Source of the DNA: CAZMJG01 sp964576365
GTDB taxonomy: Bacteria > Patescibacteriota > Microgenomatia > UBA1406 > GWC2-37-13
Assembly (NCBI GenBank): GCA_964576365.1
Contig: CAZNUT010000003.1
Span: 1-53,021, forward strand
Length of the DNA stretch: 53,021 nt
Reading direction: 5' to 3'
Made by a program: the position numbers and the translations under genes. Below, in pieces: positions 41,495 to 50,028 of the stretch; within the stretch, counting starts at the first letter, position 1, and each line of letters begins with the position of its first letter. The notes under the pieces were generated by a model. The model saw nothing but the letters and a program-made list of their open reading frames with translations, did not search any database and was not told where the DNA came from.

Positions 41495-42106
41495 ATGCAA
41501 TCCATCTCCCGCATAGTCATCGCTATACCACTTATGTTAGTTGTTTTTGCTCTTGCGCTTCGATTTGGTGGTTTTATTCAGCCCGCCAAGCAAGCGGTGC
41601 AAAGTATTATCACTCCTACGATCGCATTGGGGAATACATTTCGACGCACAGCTGAGGCACAAGAGCCATCCACTTCACCCTCGATTGAATTTGACCTGCA
41701 AAAAGAATATTCGTGTGAATTAAAGGATCCCCAAAATCAATATCAGATCTTCATAAGAAGAGGAGATGTCAGAGCCAATATCATCACTGTAGATCAAAAC
41801 ACACACTTACTTTTAAAAAATGAATGCTTGTTTACCTGGTCTGATACTACCAAAAAAGGAACCCGTTTATGCGATCTGGGACCATATATAAAAGCAGTGA
41901 GCGGAATGAGCAAGCTTGGTCTCTTTTCTTTTGATTCAATGCTTCAAAGTCTTTTTACAAAAAGCGGTATCAAGTTTCCTCAGAAAACAGAAAATATGAC
42001 TCAATTGATGAATCTATGTCGTGAGGAGTCAGTTGCGGAGAATGTAGTAGCGCTTCCCGAAGATGTAGAATTTGTACAAACTTCTTCCTTGAATTCTCAA
42101 AATTAG
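41495..42106 (+). CDS. Hypothetical secreted or anchored protein
   Basis: 203 residues with an N-terminal membrane segment (ISRIVIAIPLMLVVFALALRFGGF) and an extracytoplasmic remainder with three or four cysteines (YSCELKDPQ, KNECLFTW, TRLCDLGPY, NLCREES). No family recognised. A TATTGT box ends 6 bases before the ATG. It converges on the 5S rRNA gene, 10 bases away. Confidence 0.65.
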   Translation: MQSISRIVIAIPLMLVVFALALRFGGFIQPAKQAVQSIITPTIALGNTFRRTAEAQEPSTSPSIEFDLQKEYSCELKDPQNQYQIFIRRGDVRANIITVDQNTHLLLKNECLFTWSDTTKKGTRLCDLGPYIKAVSGMSKLGLFSFDSMLQSLFTKSGIKFPQKTENMTQLMNLCREESVAENVVALPEDVEFVQTSSLNSQN

Positions 42107-42108
42107 CC

Positions 42109-42115
42109 AAAAAAA
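42109..42115 (-). terminator. U-run terminator of the 5S rRNA gene
   Basis: Seven A on the plus strand directly after the 5S 3' end give a U7 run; the closing 5S stem acts as the hairpin. Confidence 0.6.
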
Positions 42116-42238
42116 TGCCTGGCAACGACCTACTTTCCCCGTACTCCGGTTTGGAGCGAGTATCATCGGCGCTGACCTGTTTCAAGACTCTGTTCGGTAT
42201 GGGAAGAGTTGGTTCCAGGTTGCTCAAGTAACCAGACA
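42116..42238 (-). rRNA. rrf: 5S ribosomal RNA
   Basis: The minus strand reads TGTCTGG at the 5' end and CCAGGCA at the 3' end, which pair as helix I. Typical conserved 5S internal sequences are present: CCCATACCGAACAG, and GCCGATGATACTC ahead of GGGGAAAGTAGG. Length is 123 bases, normal for 5S. No 16S or 23S gene adjoins it; protein genes lie on both sides. It has its own promoter and a U7 run at its end. Confidence 0.95.
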
Positions 42239-42243
42239 AATGC

Positions 42244-42272
42244 ATTATAGTCGATAAAAAGGAATAATACAA
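42244..42272 (-). promoter_or_regulatory. Promoter of the solitary 5S rRNA gene
   Basis: Minus strand TTGTAT (42272-42267), 17-base spacer, TATAAT (42249-42244), 5 bases before the mature 5' end at 42238, so the primary and mature 5' ends may coincide. Confidence 0.75.
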
Positions 42273-42283
42273 GTATCAAATGT

Positions 42284-42289
42284 TATAAT
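42284..42289 (+). promoter_or_regulatory. -10 box of the PH-domain gene
   Basis: TATAAT, 8 bases before ATG 42298, divergent from the 5S promoter. Confidence 0.55.
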
Positions 42290-42297
42290 GATCGTAC

Positions 42298-42864
42298 ATG
42301 CCAAACATACCTATAGCGCCTCCTTCACATAATATGTCTCGCTCATTGCTGGTAGAGCCAGAGGTGAAATTTCAGATTCAGCAACCAGATGAAAAAGTCA
42401 AATTAATAGTACGCAAGCATCCAATCACACAGTTTTATTGGATTTTTAATGTATTTATCCTTATTGGATTGCTTATTTTGCTTCATATACTTCTACCCGA
42501 AATTTTTGGATTTACAACAAGACATTTGATATTGATAGAAGCTTTTGGTTTTGTTTTTATTTTTAGCTATGCGTGGTTAAATTTTTTACTTTGGTATTTT
42601 ACAGTAGGAATTGTTACCAATATTCGTATTCTTGATTTGGATTTTTACAATATTATTTACAAAGAATTTACTGCATCTGTCATAGCTCACGTAAGTGAAA
42701 TAAGTACACGAATTGGTGGTTTTTTTGGTTCGTTATTTGATTTTGGTGATGTCCTGGTAAAAACTCAAGGATTTGAGCAAAATATTGAATTTGACGATAT
42801 ACCTCAGCCCGCTTTTGTGGTAAAAGTGATAAATGAACTGATGGTTCAGGCAGAAAAAGATTAA
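42298..42864 (+). CDS. Bacterial PH-domain membrane protein (YdbS/bPH2-like)
   Basis: 188 residues with two membrane segments (about 42-65 and 75-103), then a bPH2-like domain: GIVTNIRILDLDFYNIIYKEFTASVIAHVSEIST and FGDVLVKTQGFEQNIEFDDI. Bacterial PH proteins of this kind are membrane-bound and of unclear role. The first of a run of plus-strand membrane genes. Confidence 0.8.
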   Translation: MPNIPIAPPSHNMSRSLLVEPEVKFQIQQPDEKVKLIVRKHPITQFYWIFNVFILIGLLILLHILLPEIFGFTTRHLILIEAFGFVFIFSYAWLNFLLWYFTVGIVTNIRILDLDFYNIIYKEFTASVIAHVSEISTRIGGFFGSLFDFGDVLVKTQGFEQNIEFDDIPQPAFVVKVINELMVQAEKD

Positions 42865-42869
42865 TACAT

Positions 42870-43109
42870 ATGGAAGCAATCATTTCATTATTGACCGATG
42901 CACCAGCATCTCTATTCATTTCTTTTTTTCTCAAGGCTTTTGCCATCTTGTTTTCGTTTCTGTATTTATTGTATGCTATAGTCATTACGCGCCAGACCCA
43001 GGAGATGAATAAGACGTTTACTACGCTGAATGCAGGTGCGATATTATTTGTTTCTGCGTTGCAGATACCTTTGGGTATCATGCTGATCATCATCTCTCTG
43101 CTTTTTTAA
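42870..43109 (+). CDS. Small two-span membrane protein
   Basis: 79 residues with two membrane segments (about 17-40 and 53-78) joined by a short polar loop TRQTQEMNKTF. It resembles small CPR membrane proteins of no known function (perhaps DUF5657). It begins 5 bases after the PH-domain gene. Confidence 0.7.
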   Translation: MEAIISLLTDAPASLFISFFLKAFAILFSFLYLLYAIVITRQTQEMNKTFTTLNAGAILFVSALQIPLGIMLIIISLLF

Positions 43110-43146
43110 TAATATTTGGAGTGTAATACCTATCCGAGTCTCAACT

Positions 43147-44928
43147 ATGATAGTTTCATCAGCCTCACAATATACGGCCAAACAAGCAGCCGGATCCTTT
43201 TCCGGAACTCTTATTGTGGGTGATTTTTTTCTCACAATCAATCTTCCTCAAGACAGCACAACGGAAGAAGGAGAGGCAAAAATAGCGGATATTAAAAACG
43301 CTCTTGTGATTGACGCTATTAAATCACTTTCATCATTGGAATCCGCTATTACACATGTTTTATTGAAGTGTAATTTGCCCGCTCATGTAAGTTTGGCTGC
43401 AGGAAGGCTCTTTGAAGGAATATTATATGTTAAAACAATTGGAACCGGTCAGGTATATTTTAGGCGAGGTAAAGAACTTCGTTTGCTTATTGATGGCGAT
43501 AAAAGTGCTTCAGGCAGGATACAGGAGTTTGATTGCGCATTGTTTACCACAGATAAAATAACACAGCTTATCGGTGCAGCAGCAGATATTCAGGTTTTTG
43601 TAGATATGTTCTCTCCCAAAGATATTGTTGAAAAAATTCAGGCAGAGCAATACGCAGAAGAAGAAGCTGGTTTTGCAGTCGTAATTGCAGAGTTTAATTC
43701 TGAAACAGCAAGATCTACAGCTACTATACCCTCACCTTTTCCGACATCTCATCTTGATGACGCAACACTTGTCACGACGCCTCCTCAAAATCCTGCTCAG
43801 AGAAGATTACCCCGAGTAAGTATTTCTATTCCTTCATTTAGTCGACGTCGTTTTATTTTTCTTATTTTAGCATTTGTATTATTTGGAATTTTAGTGTGGA
43901 GTGTGATTTTTGGCTATCAACGACGAACAGCCTCTCGTCGTCAGGAATTGGTTGATGCTGTCAAAGTAACTGTGGAACAAAAAATCAGTGATGCACAGGA
44001 AGAGGCATTTTTAGATATTGATGCAGCAATAAAAATATTAAATGAGGCAAGAAACGAGGTTCAAAATCTCAAAAAAGAAATAGGAGATACACATGTAGAT
44101 GATGTTAAAAATATGGAGAAACGTATTTCAGTCACTGAGTCGACCATAACAAAAAAAGAAGATAAAAGCGGGGATGAGTTTTATGATTTTACGCTGGAGC
44201 AAAAGTCAGCCAGAGGCAATGCTCTCAGTTATTCAGAGGGAAAAGTTGCAGTGCTTGATACAGCTGCACAAATAGTTTATTTGCTTGATATTGAAGAAAA
44301 ATCTCTCACGAAATATTCTGCTTCAGATATCAAATCTGCCAGTCTTGTAGGTTTGTATGAGAATGCAGTTTACATTTTTGGAAAAACAATAGGAGTCATG
44401 AAGTTTTCTGCAGAAAATAAAGCTTCAGTAGTGATCAAGCCTGACAGTGAATGGGGAACAATCAGCGACTTGAAAATATATAATGGCAACCTGTATTTAC
44501 TTGATAAAGCAAAAAAAACTATTTATAAATACGCTCCATCAGGACAAGGATTTGGGGAAAAAACTACGTATTTGCAGTCTGACAATGCGATCACTTCGCA
44601 GGCTGTTACTTTTGCGATAGATTCTTCTGTTTATGTGGTTGGTGGAAAGACAGTTGATACATTTATTCGCGGCATAGTTGAAAATTTGAAATTTCAGATC
44701 CCTACCACTTTAAACGAAGAGTTTGATTCAATATATACAGATGCAGATACCGATCAGATTCTACTTTGTACTTCTTCAAAAGGAATTTGTGGTGTTTTTG
44801 ATAAAAAAGGAGCATACCTAAAGCAACTTCAATCAACTGCATTACGAGGTCATCACGGAATTTTTGTGAGAGAAAAAAAGATGTATATTTTGAAGGGAAG
44901 CACGTTGTATACTATAGCACTTGATTAA
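43147..44928 (+). CDS. PP2C-like / transmembrane / beta-propeller-like protein
   Basis: 593 residues. The N-terminal part (about 1-195) has PP2C-like strands (SLAAGRLFEGILYVKTIGTG, QVYFRRGKELRLL, FDCALFTTDKI, AEEEAGFAVVIAEF) but lacks the metal-binding Asp motif, so it is probably a pseudophosphatase. A Pro/Thr linker and membrane segment (about 236-258) follow, then a coiled coil (about 265-335), and a beta-propeller-like C-terminus (about 340-593; repeated YLLD, YIFGK, LYLLDKAKKTIYK). The layout is a signal protein spanning the membrane. It lies 12 bases before the ECF sigma-factor gene. Confidence 0.6.
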   Translation: MIVSSASQYTAKQAAGSFSGTLIVGDFFLTINLPQDSTTEEGEAKIADIKNALVIDAIKSLSSLESAITHVLLKCNLPAHVSLAAGRLFEGILYVKTIGTGQVYFRRGKELRLLIDGDKSASGRIQEFDCALFTTDKITQLIGAAADIQVFVDMFSPKDIVEKIQAEQYAEEEAGFAVVIAEFNSETARSTATIPSPFPTSHLDDATLVTTPPQNPAQRRLPRVSISIPSFSRRRFIFLILAFVLFGILVWSVIFGYQRRTASRRQELVDAVKVTVEQKISDAQEEAFLDIDAAIKILNEARNEVQNLKKEIGDTHVDDVKNMEKRISVTESTITKKEDKSGDEFYDFTLEQKSARGNALSYSEGKVAVLDTAAQIVYLLDIEEKSLTKYSASDIKSASLVGLYENAVYIFGKTIGVMKFSAENKASVVIKPDSEWGTISDLKIYNGNLYLLDKAKKTIYKYAPSGQGFGEKTTYLQSDNAITSQAVTFAIDSSVYVVGGKTVDTFIRGIVENLKFQIPTTLNEEFDSIYTDADTDQILLCTSSKGICGVFDKKGAYLKQLQSTALRGHHGIFVREKKMYILKGSTLYTIALD

Positions 44929-44940
44929 TGTGTTTCCACC

Positions 44941-45489
44941 ATGCCTCATATATCTGATAAAGAGTTAATCCAACGGTTAATGCTTCGAGATGAAAGAGCC
45001 TTAACTCATTTTTTTAAACTGTATCAAAAACCACTTCTATCTTTTATATTAAAGCGAATTTCTGATGTTCAAATCGCTGAAGAACTTGTTCAGGATGTTT
45101 TTATTCAAACACTTGAGAGTTTGCGAGACTTTCGTTATCAATCTTCACTTAAAACGTTTATATATACCATTGCACGCAATAAGACCATTGACTATATACG
45201 CAAAAAAAAGATCAAACAAATTGTTTTTTCTCACTTGCCAGCATTTATTACAGAGCAATTGGGGGCCGTTTTGCTTGATGAGAAGATTGAACAGAATGAA
45301 ATGCACCGTAAATTTGAAAAAACGCTCAACGCCTTACCGCATGATTATCAGGTGATTCTACGACTCAAGTACATAGAAGACCATCCGGTCGAACGCATTG
45401 CAAAAAAAATGGTGCGGACTTTTAAATCGACAGAGAGCCTTCTCTTTCGCGCGCGAAAGCTTTTTATTAAGCTCTATAATACCCGATGA
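44941..45489 (+). CDS. ECF-type RNA polymerase sigma factor
   Basis: 182 residues with sigma region 2 (AEELVQDVFIQTLESLRDFRYQSSLKTFIYTIARNKTIDYIRKKK) and region 4 (LPHDYQVILRLKYIEDHPVERIAKKM). Regions 1.1 and 3 are absent, so it is ECF-like. The following small membrane gene overlaps its stop by ATGA and is in the place normal for an anti-sigma factor. Upstream is the PP2C-like transmembrane protein. Confidence 0.92.
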   Translation: MPHISDKELIQRLMLRDERALTHFFKLYQKPLLSFILKRISDVQIAEELVQDVFIQTLESLRDFRYQSSLKTFIYTIARNKTIDYIRKKKIKQIVFSHLPAFITEQLGAVLLDEKIEQNEMHRKFEKTLNALPHDYQVILRLKYIEDHPVERIAKKMVRTFKSTESLLFRARKLFIKLYNTR

Positions 45490-45728
45490 TCGCATCAGCT
45501 AACTTTTCACAGAAACTCAAAAAAGAACTTCACGAAATTTACTTCATTCAACCAAATGATCTTGGATGGGAGTGGCTTACCAAGCTATACAAACTCAGTA
45601 CATCCCGATTAAAAAAACAACCTTTTATATATCTGCTGCCACTTTCTTTTATTGTGGTTGCCGGCATGTATACGATTCTTGGCAATTTGTTTGTGAGGCT
45701 TGTCAGTTTGTTGCAGTATGGGTTTTAA
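45486..45728 (+). CDS. Small membrane protein, possible anti-sigma factor
   Basis: 80 residues: a soluble N-terminal helical part (about 1-45) followed by one membrane segment (IYLLPLSFIVVAGMYTILGN). It overlaps the sigma gene by ATGA. Size, topology and position fit a minimal anti-sigma factor, but no zinc-binding HxxxCxxC motif is present and no family match is seen, so this is inference from context. Confidence 0.55.
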   Translation: MIASANFSQKLKKELHEIYFIQPNDLGWEWLTKLYKLSTSRLKKQPFIYLLPLSFIVVAGMYTILGNLFVRLVSLLQYGF

Positions 45729-46335
45729 ATCGCTGGTTATTTCTGTTTTTGTCTCCTTCATTTTTTTTCTTCGTAGAATGGTATTGCTGCTTTTTTACCC
45801 GTATAAAACAATGAGAGCAATCCGGAATAAAACCAGATGGGGTGAGGTAGCGTGTATTGGCTTTCTTGTTTATATTTATTTTGAGTTTGCTCATATGTTG
45901 CGCCCAGTGGGATATGAGCCGGACGTGCTTTTTTTCATGACTGTTTTTCATGTTGTTTTGACGATTTTATTTTTTTATATATTTTCTCGTATCACGCATC
46001 CAGAAGCAGAAATTACAATATCAGCCTTTATTTTTACCTATGTCTATACCCTGATCCCTACTACAGTATGGTTTTTTGTAACATCAAGTTTGTATCTTAT
46101 TATTCCCCCGCCACGAACTTTTAGTTTTCAAGGGACTTCATTTAGTATTGCTTATATGACTTTTTCATTATGCATGTTGTGTTGGAAAGTCATTTTGGTG
46201 TATCTAGCTGTTCGCTTTGCTTCAAAATTAGCTTTTTATCGGATTGTATATGCTCTTTTGCTTTATGGAGCAGTTTTTACACCCTACATGGTATTTCTTT
46301 ATCATATGCAGTATTTTCGTATTCCATTTATTTGA
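45718..46335 (+). CDS. Multi-span membrane protein (Yip1-like)
   Basis: 205 residues from ATG 45718 (MGFKSLVISV), overlapping the previous stop; a TTG at 45700 is an alternative. Five or six hydrophobic segments with the Yip1-like pattern FYPYKTMRAIRNKTRWGEVA early on. Bacterial Yip1-family proteins are poorly known. It is the last gene of the sigma unit, so it may be part of its membrane signal path. Confidence 0.65.
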   Translation: MGFKSLVISVFVSFIFFLRRMVLLLFYPYKTMRAIRNKTRWGEVACIGFLVYIYFEFAHMLRPVGYEPDVLFFMTVFHVVLTILFFYIFSRITHPEAEITISAFIFTYVYTLIPTTVWFFVTSSLYLIIPPPRTFSFQGTSFSIAYMTFSLCMLCWKVILVYLAVRFASKLAFYRIVYALLLYGAVFTPYMVFLYHMQYFRIPFI

Positions 46336-46417
46336 ATAAAAGATAAGTACGGATCAGTACATGTGATTTTTACAGATCGTTTTGAATGATATGTGTTCTT
46401 TTTTCGACTGAATTTAT

Positions 46418-47539
46418 ATGCATCTAAGCACTGTTTCTTCTATTGATGAGAAAGTAAGGCTTGTCGTTGAGCAAAGCGGTGTGAAACTCAATCATTGTCG
46501 CAGTACTCTTATTGATGAAGAAAAAGATATACATTGTGAAAATCTCATTGGAGTAGTGACAATACCCCTGGGTGTAGCAGGGCCATTACGCATAGAAGGA
46601 ACATATAAAAAAGGGGAATCGCTCATACCCCTTGCAACGACTGAAGGAGCACTTGTTGCGTCGGTTAACCGAGGGGCAAAAGCTATCAATCAAGAGGGTG
46701 GCGCTATAACTCATATCGAAAGAGTGGGTACTACGCGAGGACCATTATTTCGAGTGAATGGACTAAAGCAAGGAGTATGGTTTCGTCAATGGTTAACTGA
46801 GCACAAAGATGAGTTGATGCAAGAAGCTGCACAGACATCCTCCCACTTGAAGCTTATAGAAATTCATAGCGTAATGTCAGGCAAATGTGTGTACGTGCGT
46901 TTTTGTTTTGATACACATGATGCAATGGGTATGAATATGGTAACGATCGCGACAGATGTATTGGCTCGGTACATCGAAAAACAAACTTCAATTCATTGTC
47001 TTGCGATAGCGGGAAATTATGACATTGATAAAAAACCTGCATGGCTCAACAGTATAAGCGGGCGCGGTATGAGTGGCTGGGCTGAGTGTAATATCTCACC
47101 CGATACATTAAAAACAGTTTTAAAGACAAATGCCGAAAAAATAGTAGATGTAGTCCATTACAAATCGTGGGGAGGTTCGATGATGTCCGGGTCGCTTGGC
47201 TTTAATGCACATTTTGCAAATATCGCGGCAGCTTTTTATATCGCGACTGGTCAGGATCCTGCTCATGTTGTTGAGGCGAGTCAAGGGGTGACAAGTGCAG
47301 AAGTACTGACAGATGGTTCCTTGCATTTTTCTATTTATATGCCAGCAATTATGTTGGGTACTGTAGGAGGAGGTACAAAGCTCAAAACGCAGACCGAGGC
47401 AAGATCACTTTGTAATGCGTCATCATCCGTAGAATTGGCCGAGGTGTTTTTAGGTGCTGTGCTGGCAGGCGAACTATCATTACACGCTGCTATTTCAGCA
47501 GGATCACTGGCAAGCGCACATCGTACATTAGGTAGATAA
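46418..47539 (+). CDS. 3-hydroxy-3-methylglutaryl-CoA reductase (class I, archaeal-like)
   Basis: 373 residues without a membrane anchor. Motifs: LIGVVTIPLGVAGPLRI, EGALVASVNRGAKAI with the catalytic Glu, DAMGMNMVTIATDV (nucleotide loop), GRGMSGWAECN and GTVGGGTKL. These mark a class I NADPH-type reductase that makes mevalonate. It opens the mevalonate cluster and is separated by 2 bases from HMG-CoA synthase. The upstream 82-base gap has no clear -10 box at leaderless distance. Confidence 0.95.
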   Translation: MHLSTVSSIDEKVRLVVEQSGVKLNHCRSTLIDEEKDIHCENLIGVVTIPLGVAGPLRIEGTYKKGESLIPLATTEGALVASVNRGAKAINQEGGAITHIERVGTTRGPLFRVNGLKQGVWFRQWLTEHKDELMQEAAQTSSHLKLIEIHSVMSGKCVYVRFCFDTHDAMGMNMVTIATDVLARYIEKQTSIHCLAIAGNYDIDKKPAWLNSISGRGMSGWAECNISPDTLKTVLKTNAEKIVDVVHYKSWGGSMMSGSLGFNAHFANIAAAFYIATGQDPAHVVEASQGVTSAEVLTDGSLHFSIYMPAIMLGTVGGGTKLKTQTEARSLCNASSSVELAEVFLGAVLAGELSLHAAISAGSLASAHRTLGR

Positions 47540-47541
47540 AT

Positions 47542-48567
47542 ATGATTGGTATCATTTCATACGGTTTTTATGTCCCGCGTTATCGCATCAAAACAGATGT
47601 GATAGCTTCGGTATGGGGAAGATGTGCTGATAAGATCGGGAAGTCACTTCAGATTGAAGAAAAGGCAGTTGCAGACAAAGATGAAGATGTCCTTACTATG
47701 TCATATGAAGCAGCTGTAATGGCATTTGCTGGAAAAGAAAAATTAAAAGAAAGAGTGGGTGCAGTTTTTATCGGTTCGGAAACATTTCCATATGCGGTCA
47801 AACCAACATCCACGAGTCTAGCGGCGTGGTTGGCGCTTGGAAACGATTATTTGGCTTATGACACACAGTTTGCATGCAAGGCTGGTACAGGAGCTCTGCT
47901 TTCAGCAGCGTCTCTTGTCAAATCTAAAGATAGAGAGATTGCGCTCGTTTGTGCCGCTGACAAAGCAAATGCGGCTCCCCGTGATGCGCTAGAGTATACA
48001 GCTGGATCTGGGGCGAATGCATGGCTATTAGGGCGAGAAGAAGTGGCTGTTGAGATCGTTGATTGGCACTCGTATTCTTCTGACACTCCAGATTTTTGGA
48101 GAAGATCAAAAATGGATTATCCGTCTCATGCTGGACGATTTACTGGAGACCCTGCATATTTTACCCATATACGCGAATCTTCACTTCGTTTATTGAAAAA
48201 AACTGACATGAAGCCTGAACAATTCGCTCATGCGGTATTTCATATGCCAAATGGCAGTTTTCCATTAAGAGCGGGCAAACAATTAGGATTTACCCGCGAA
48301 CAGATTGAGACATCTTATGTGGTGCCTTTGCTTGGAAATTCATACGCTGCATCATCTTTGATGGGTCTTGTAGGTGTATTAGAAAAAGCTTCGGAAGGTG
48401 ATTTGATTTTTTTTGCTTCGTATGGCTCTGGAGCTGGATCAGATGCGATGATACTTCGATGCACCAGGCATATCAAAAAAATACAAAAATCATTTCGTAA
48501 GAATATAGAAAATGGAAAAATACAACTTGATTATGCGACATATATACAGTTGATGGGAATTATATGA
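47542..48567 (+). CDS. Hydroxymethylglutaryl-CoA synthase (archaeal type)
   Basis: 341 residues, the shorter archaeal length. GIISYGFYVPRYRIK at the start, catalytic cysteine in DTQFACKAGTGAL, histidine in FHMPNGSFPLRAGKQLG, and YGSGAGSDAMILR near the end. It condenses acetyl-CoA and acetoacetyl-CoA into HMG-CoA. In archaea it forms a channelling complex with the thiolase and a DUF35 protein; the same genes follow here, with 4-base overlap to the thiolase. Confidence 0.93.
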   Translation: MIGIISYGFYVPRYRIKTDVIASVWGRCADKIGKSLQIEEKAVADKDEDVLTMSYEAAVMAFAGKEKLKERVGAVFIGSETFPYAVKPTSTSLAAWLALGNDYLAYDTQFACKAGTGALLSAASLVKSKDREIALVCAADKANAAPRDALEYTAGSGANAWLLGREEVAVEIVDWHSYSSDTPDFWRRSKMDYPSHAGRFTGDPAYFTHIRESSLRLLKKTDMKPEQFAHAVFHMPNGSFPLRAGKQLGFTREQIETSYVVPLLGNSYAASSLMGLVGVLEKASEGDLIFFASYGSGAGSDAMILRCTRHIKKIQKSFRKNIENGKIQLDYATYIQLMGII

Positions 48568-49715
48568 GACAAGCACTTATCGGGTACTATTCAACCAAGT
48601 TTGGCGAGCTTTGGCGTAAATCTCTCCATGATTTACTAGCTGAAAGTATCGAAGGAGTGTTGAACGTGTCCGGCCTTGAAGCAGGTGATATTGACGCTGT
48701 TTTTCTCGGCAATATGCTCGGTGGTATCACCGAAGGTACGCTTCTTCTGGAAGCTCATATTGCAGAATTGATGAAAAAGCAGATGCCGGTTTATCGTGTT
48801 GAGGCAGCCTGTGCGTCGGGAGGTATGGCCTTACAACTAGCAAATACGTATTTATCCTCTCAATCAAATAAAACAGTATTGGTACTTGGTGCGGAAAAAA
48901 TGACAGATGTGGGTGCTGGAGAGATTACTCAGGCTTTAGGTACGGCAGCTTCTGAAGATGAACAGTTTGCAGGGCTTACCTTTCCGGGAGTCTATGCTCT
49001 TCTTGCGCAATATTATTTGCATAAATACCATTACACTGAAGAACATCTTGCCAGTATTTCTGTGAAAAATCACGCTCACGGAGTTTTGAACGAAAAAGCT
49101 CATTTTCGTCGACCCGTTGAGATAGATGATGTTCTTGAAAGTCCTTATATAGCATATCCGCTCAAAGTACTTGATAGTTCGCCTATATCAGATGGGGGTG
49201 CTGCATTGTTGTTAACAAACAACCAGCAGTTGATCAAAAAGAAAAAAAGTGCGTATATTCTTGCATCAGAAATGGCGACAGATAGTGTGGGTATCGCTCA
49301 ACGTGCGATACTTGATGGGTTGCCCGCGACTCGTCTCGCAGGTAAAAAAGCATTTGCAACTGCCAAATTAAGCCAAAAAGATATTCGCGTGATGGAGGTG
49401 CATGATTGTTTTTCAATTGCAGAAATTCTGGCGCTTGAAGATCTAGGGTTTTGGAAGCAGGGTACAGGGGGACAACTGGCAAAAGAGATGTATACACATC
49501 GTTCATCAGGAAATCACTTGATTGTAAATACTTCAGGTGGTCTCAAGGCTGCGGGTCATCCAGTTGGAGGCACAGGGATCAAACAGATTGGAGAAGTATA
49601 TCTACAACTTACTGGCCAGGCAGGAGATAGACAAGTGGAAGGTGTGACATACGGACTCGCGCACAATGTAGGGGGTAGTGGTGGTGTTGCCATTGTTACA
49701 TTATTAGGTATTTAG
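48564..49715 (+). CDS. Acetyl-CoA C-acetyltransferase (thiolase, archaeal type)
   Basis: 383 residues. Thiolase active-site motifs: catalytic cysteine in VEAACASGGMAL, HDCFSIAEI, and GGLKAAGHPVGGTGIKQ with the acid-base histidine. The archaeal subtype lacks the second conserved C-terminal cysteine of bacterial thiolases; here GLAHNVGGSGGVAIV takes that place. It makes acetoacetyl-CoA for the synthase, overlaps it by ATGA, and is followed by the DUF35 gene. Confidence 0.93.
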   Translation: MRQALIGYYSTKFGELWRKSLHDLLAESIEGVLNVSGLEAGDIDAVFLGNMLGGITEGTLLLEAHIAELMKKQMPVYRVEAACASGGMALQLANTYLSSQSNKTVLVLGAEKMTDVGAGEITQALGTAASEDEQFAGLTFPGVYALLAQYYLHKYHYTEEHLASISVKNHAHGVLNEKAHFRRPVEIDDVLESPYIAYPLKVLDSSPISDGGAALLLTNNQQLIKKKKSAYILASEMATDSVGIAQRAILDGLPATRLAGKKAFATAKLSQKDIRVMEVHDCFSIAEILALEDLGFWKQGTGGQLAKEMYTHRSSGNHLIVNTSGGLKAAGHPVGGTGIKQIGEVYLQLTGQAGDRQVEGVTYGLAHNVGGSGGVAIVTLLGI

Positions 49716-49725
49716 TATTTATTTC

Positions 49726-50028
49726 ATGAATAACCCAGTCAAACTATGGCGTCGGCAAGAAAGAGAAAGAAAAAATTTAAATCAAGAAGGAGTTATCATT
49801 TCCTGGACTCGAATTTCAATTGCCCCAATAAGATTTCAAAAGGATGTTCCTTATGTGGTGGTACTTGTAGAACTCGTAGATGGAAGGCGTGTTTATGGTC
49901 AAGTAGCTTCTGAACATCATCAATCTGTTTTCATTGGTATGAAAGTCAGAAGTACATTGAGGCGTGTTGGTGAATCCGATGAAAAATCTGTGATATCATA
50001 TGGGATCAAATTTGTTCCTATTTCATGA
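49726..50028 (+). CDS. DUF35-like OB-fold protein lacking the zinc ribbon
   Basis: 100 residues. The OB-fold part matches DUF35 proteins that bridge the archaeal thiolase and HMG-CoA synthase: GVIISWTRISIAPIRFQ, YVVVLVELVDGRRVYGQV and FIGMKVRSTLRRV. The usual N-terminal rubredoxin-like CxxC...CxxC is missing; a basic helix (KLWRRQERERKNLN) takes its place and there is no cysteine in the protein. It overlaps the kinase gene by ATGA. Confidence 0.8.
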   Translation: MNNPVKLWRRQERERKNLNQEGVIISWTRISIAPIRFQKDVPYVVVLVELVDGRRVYGQVASEHHQSVFIGMKVRSTLRRVGESDEKSVISYGIKFVPIS

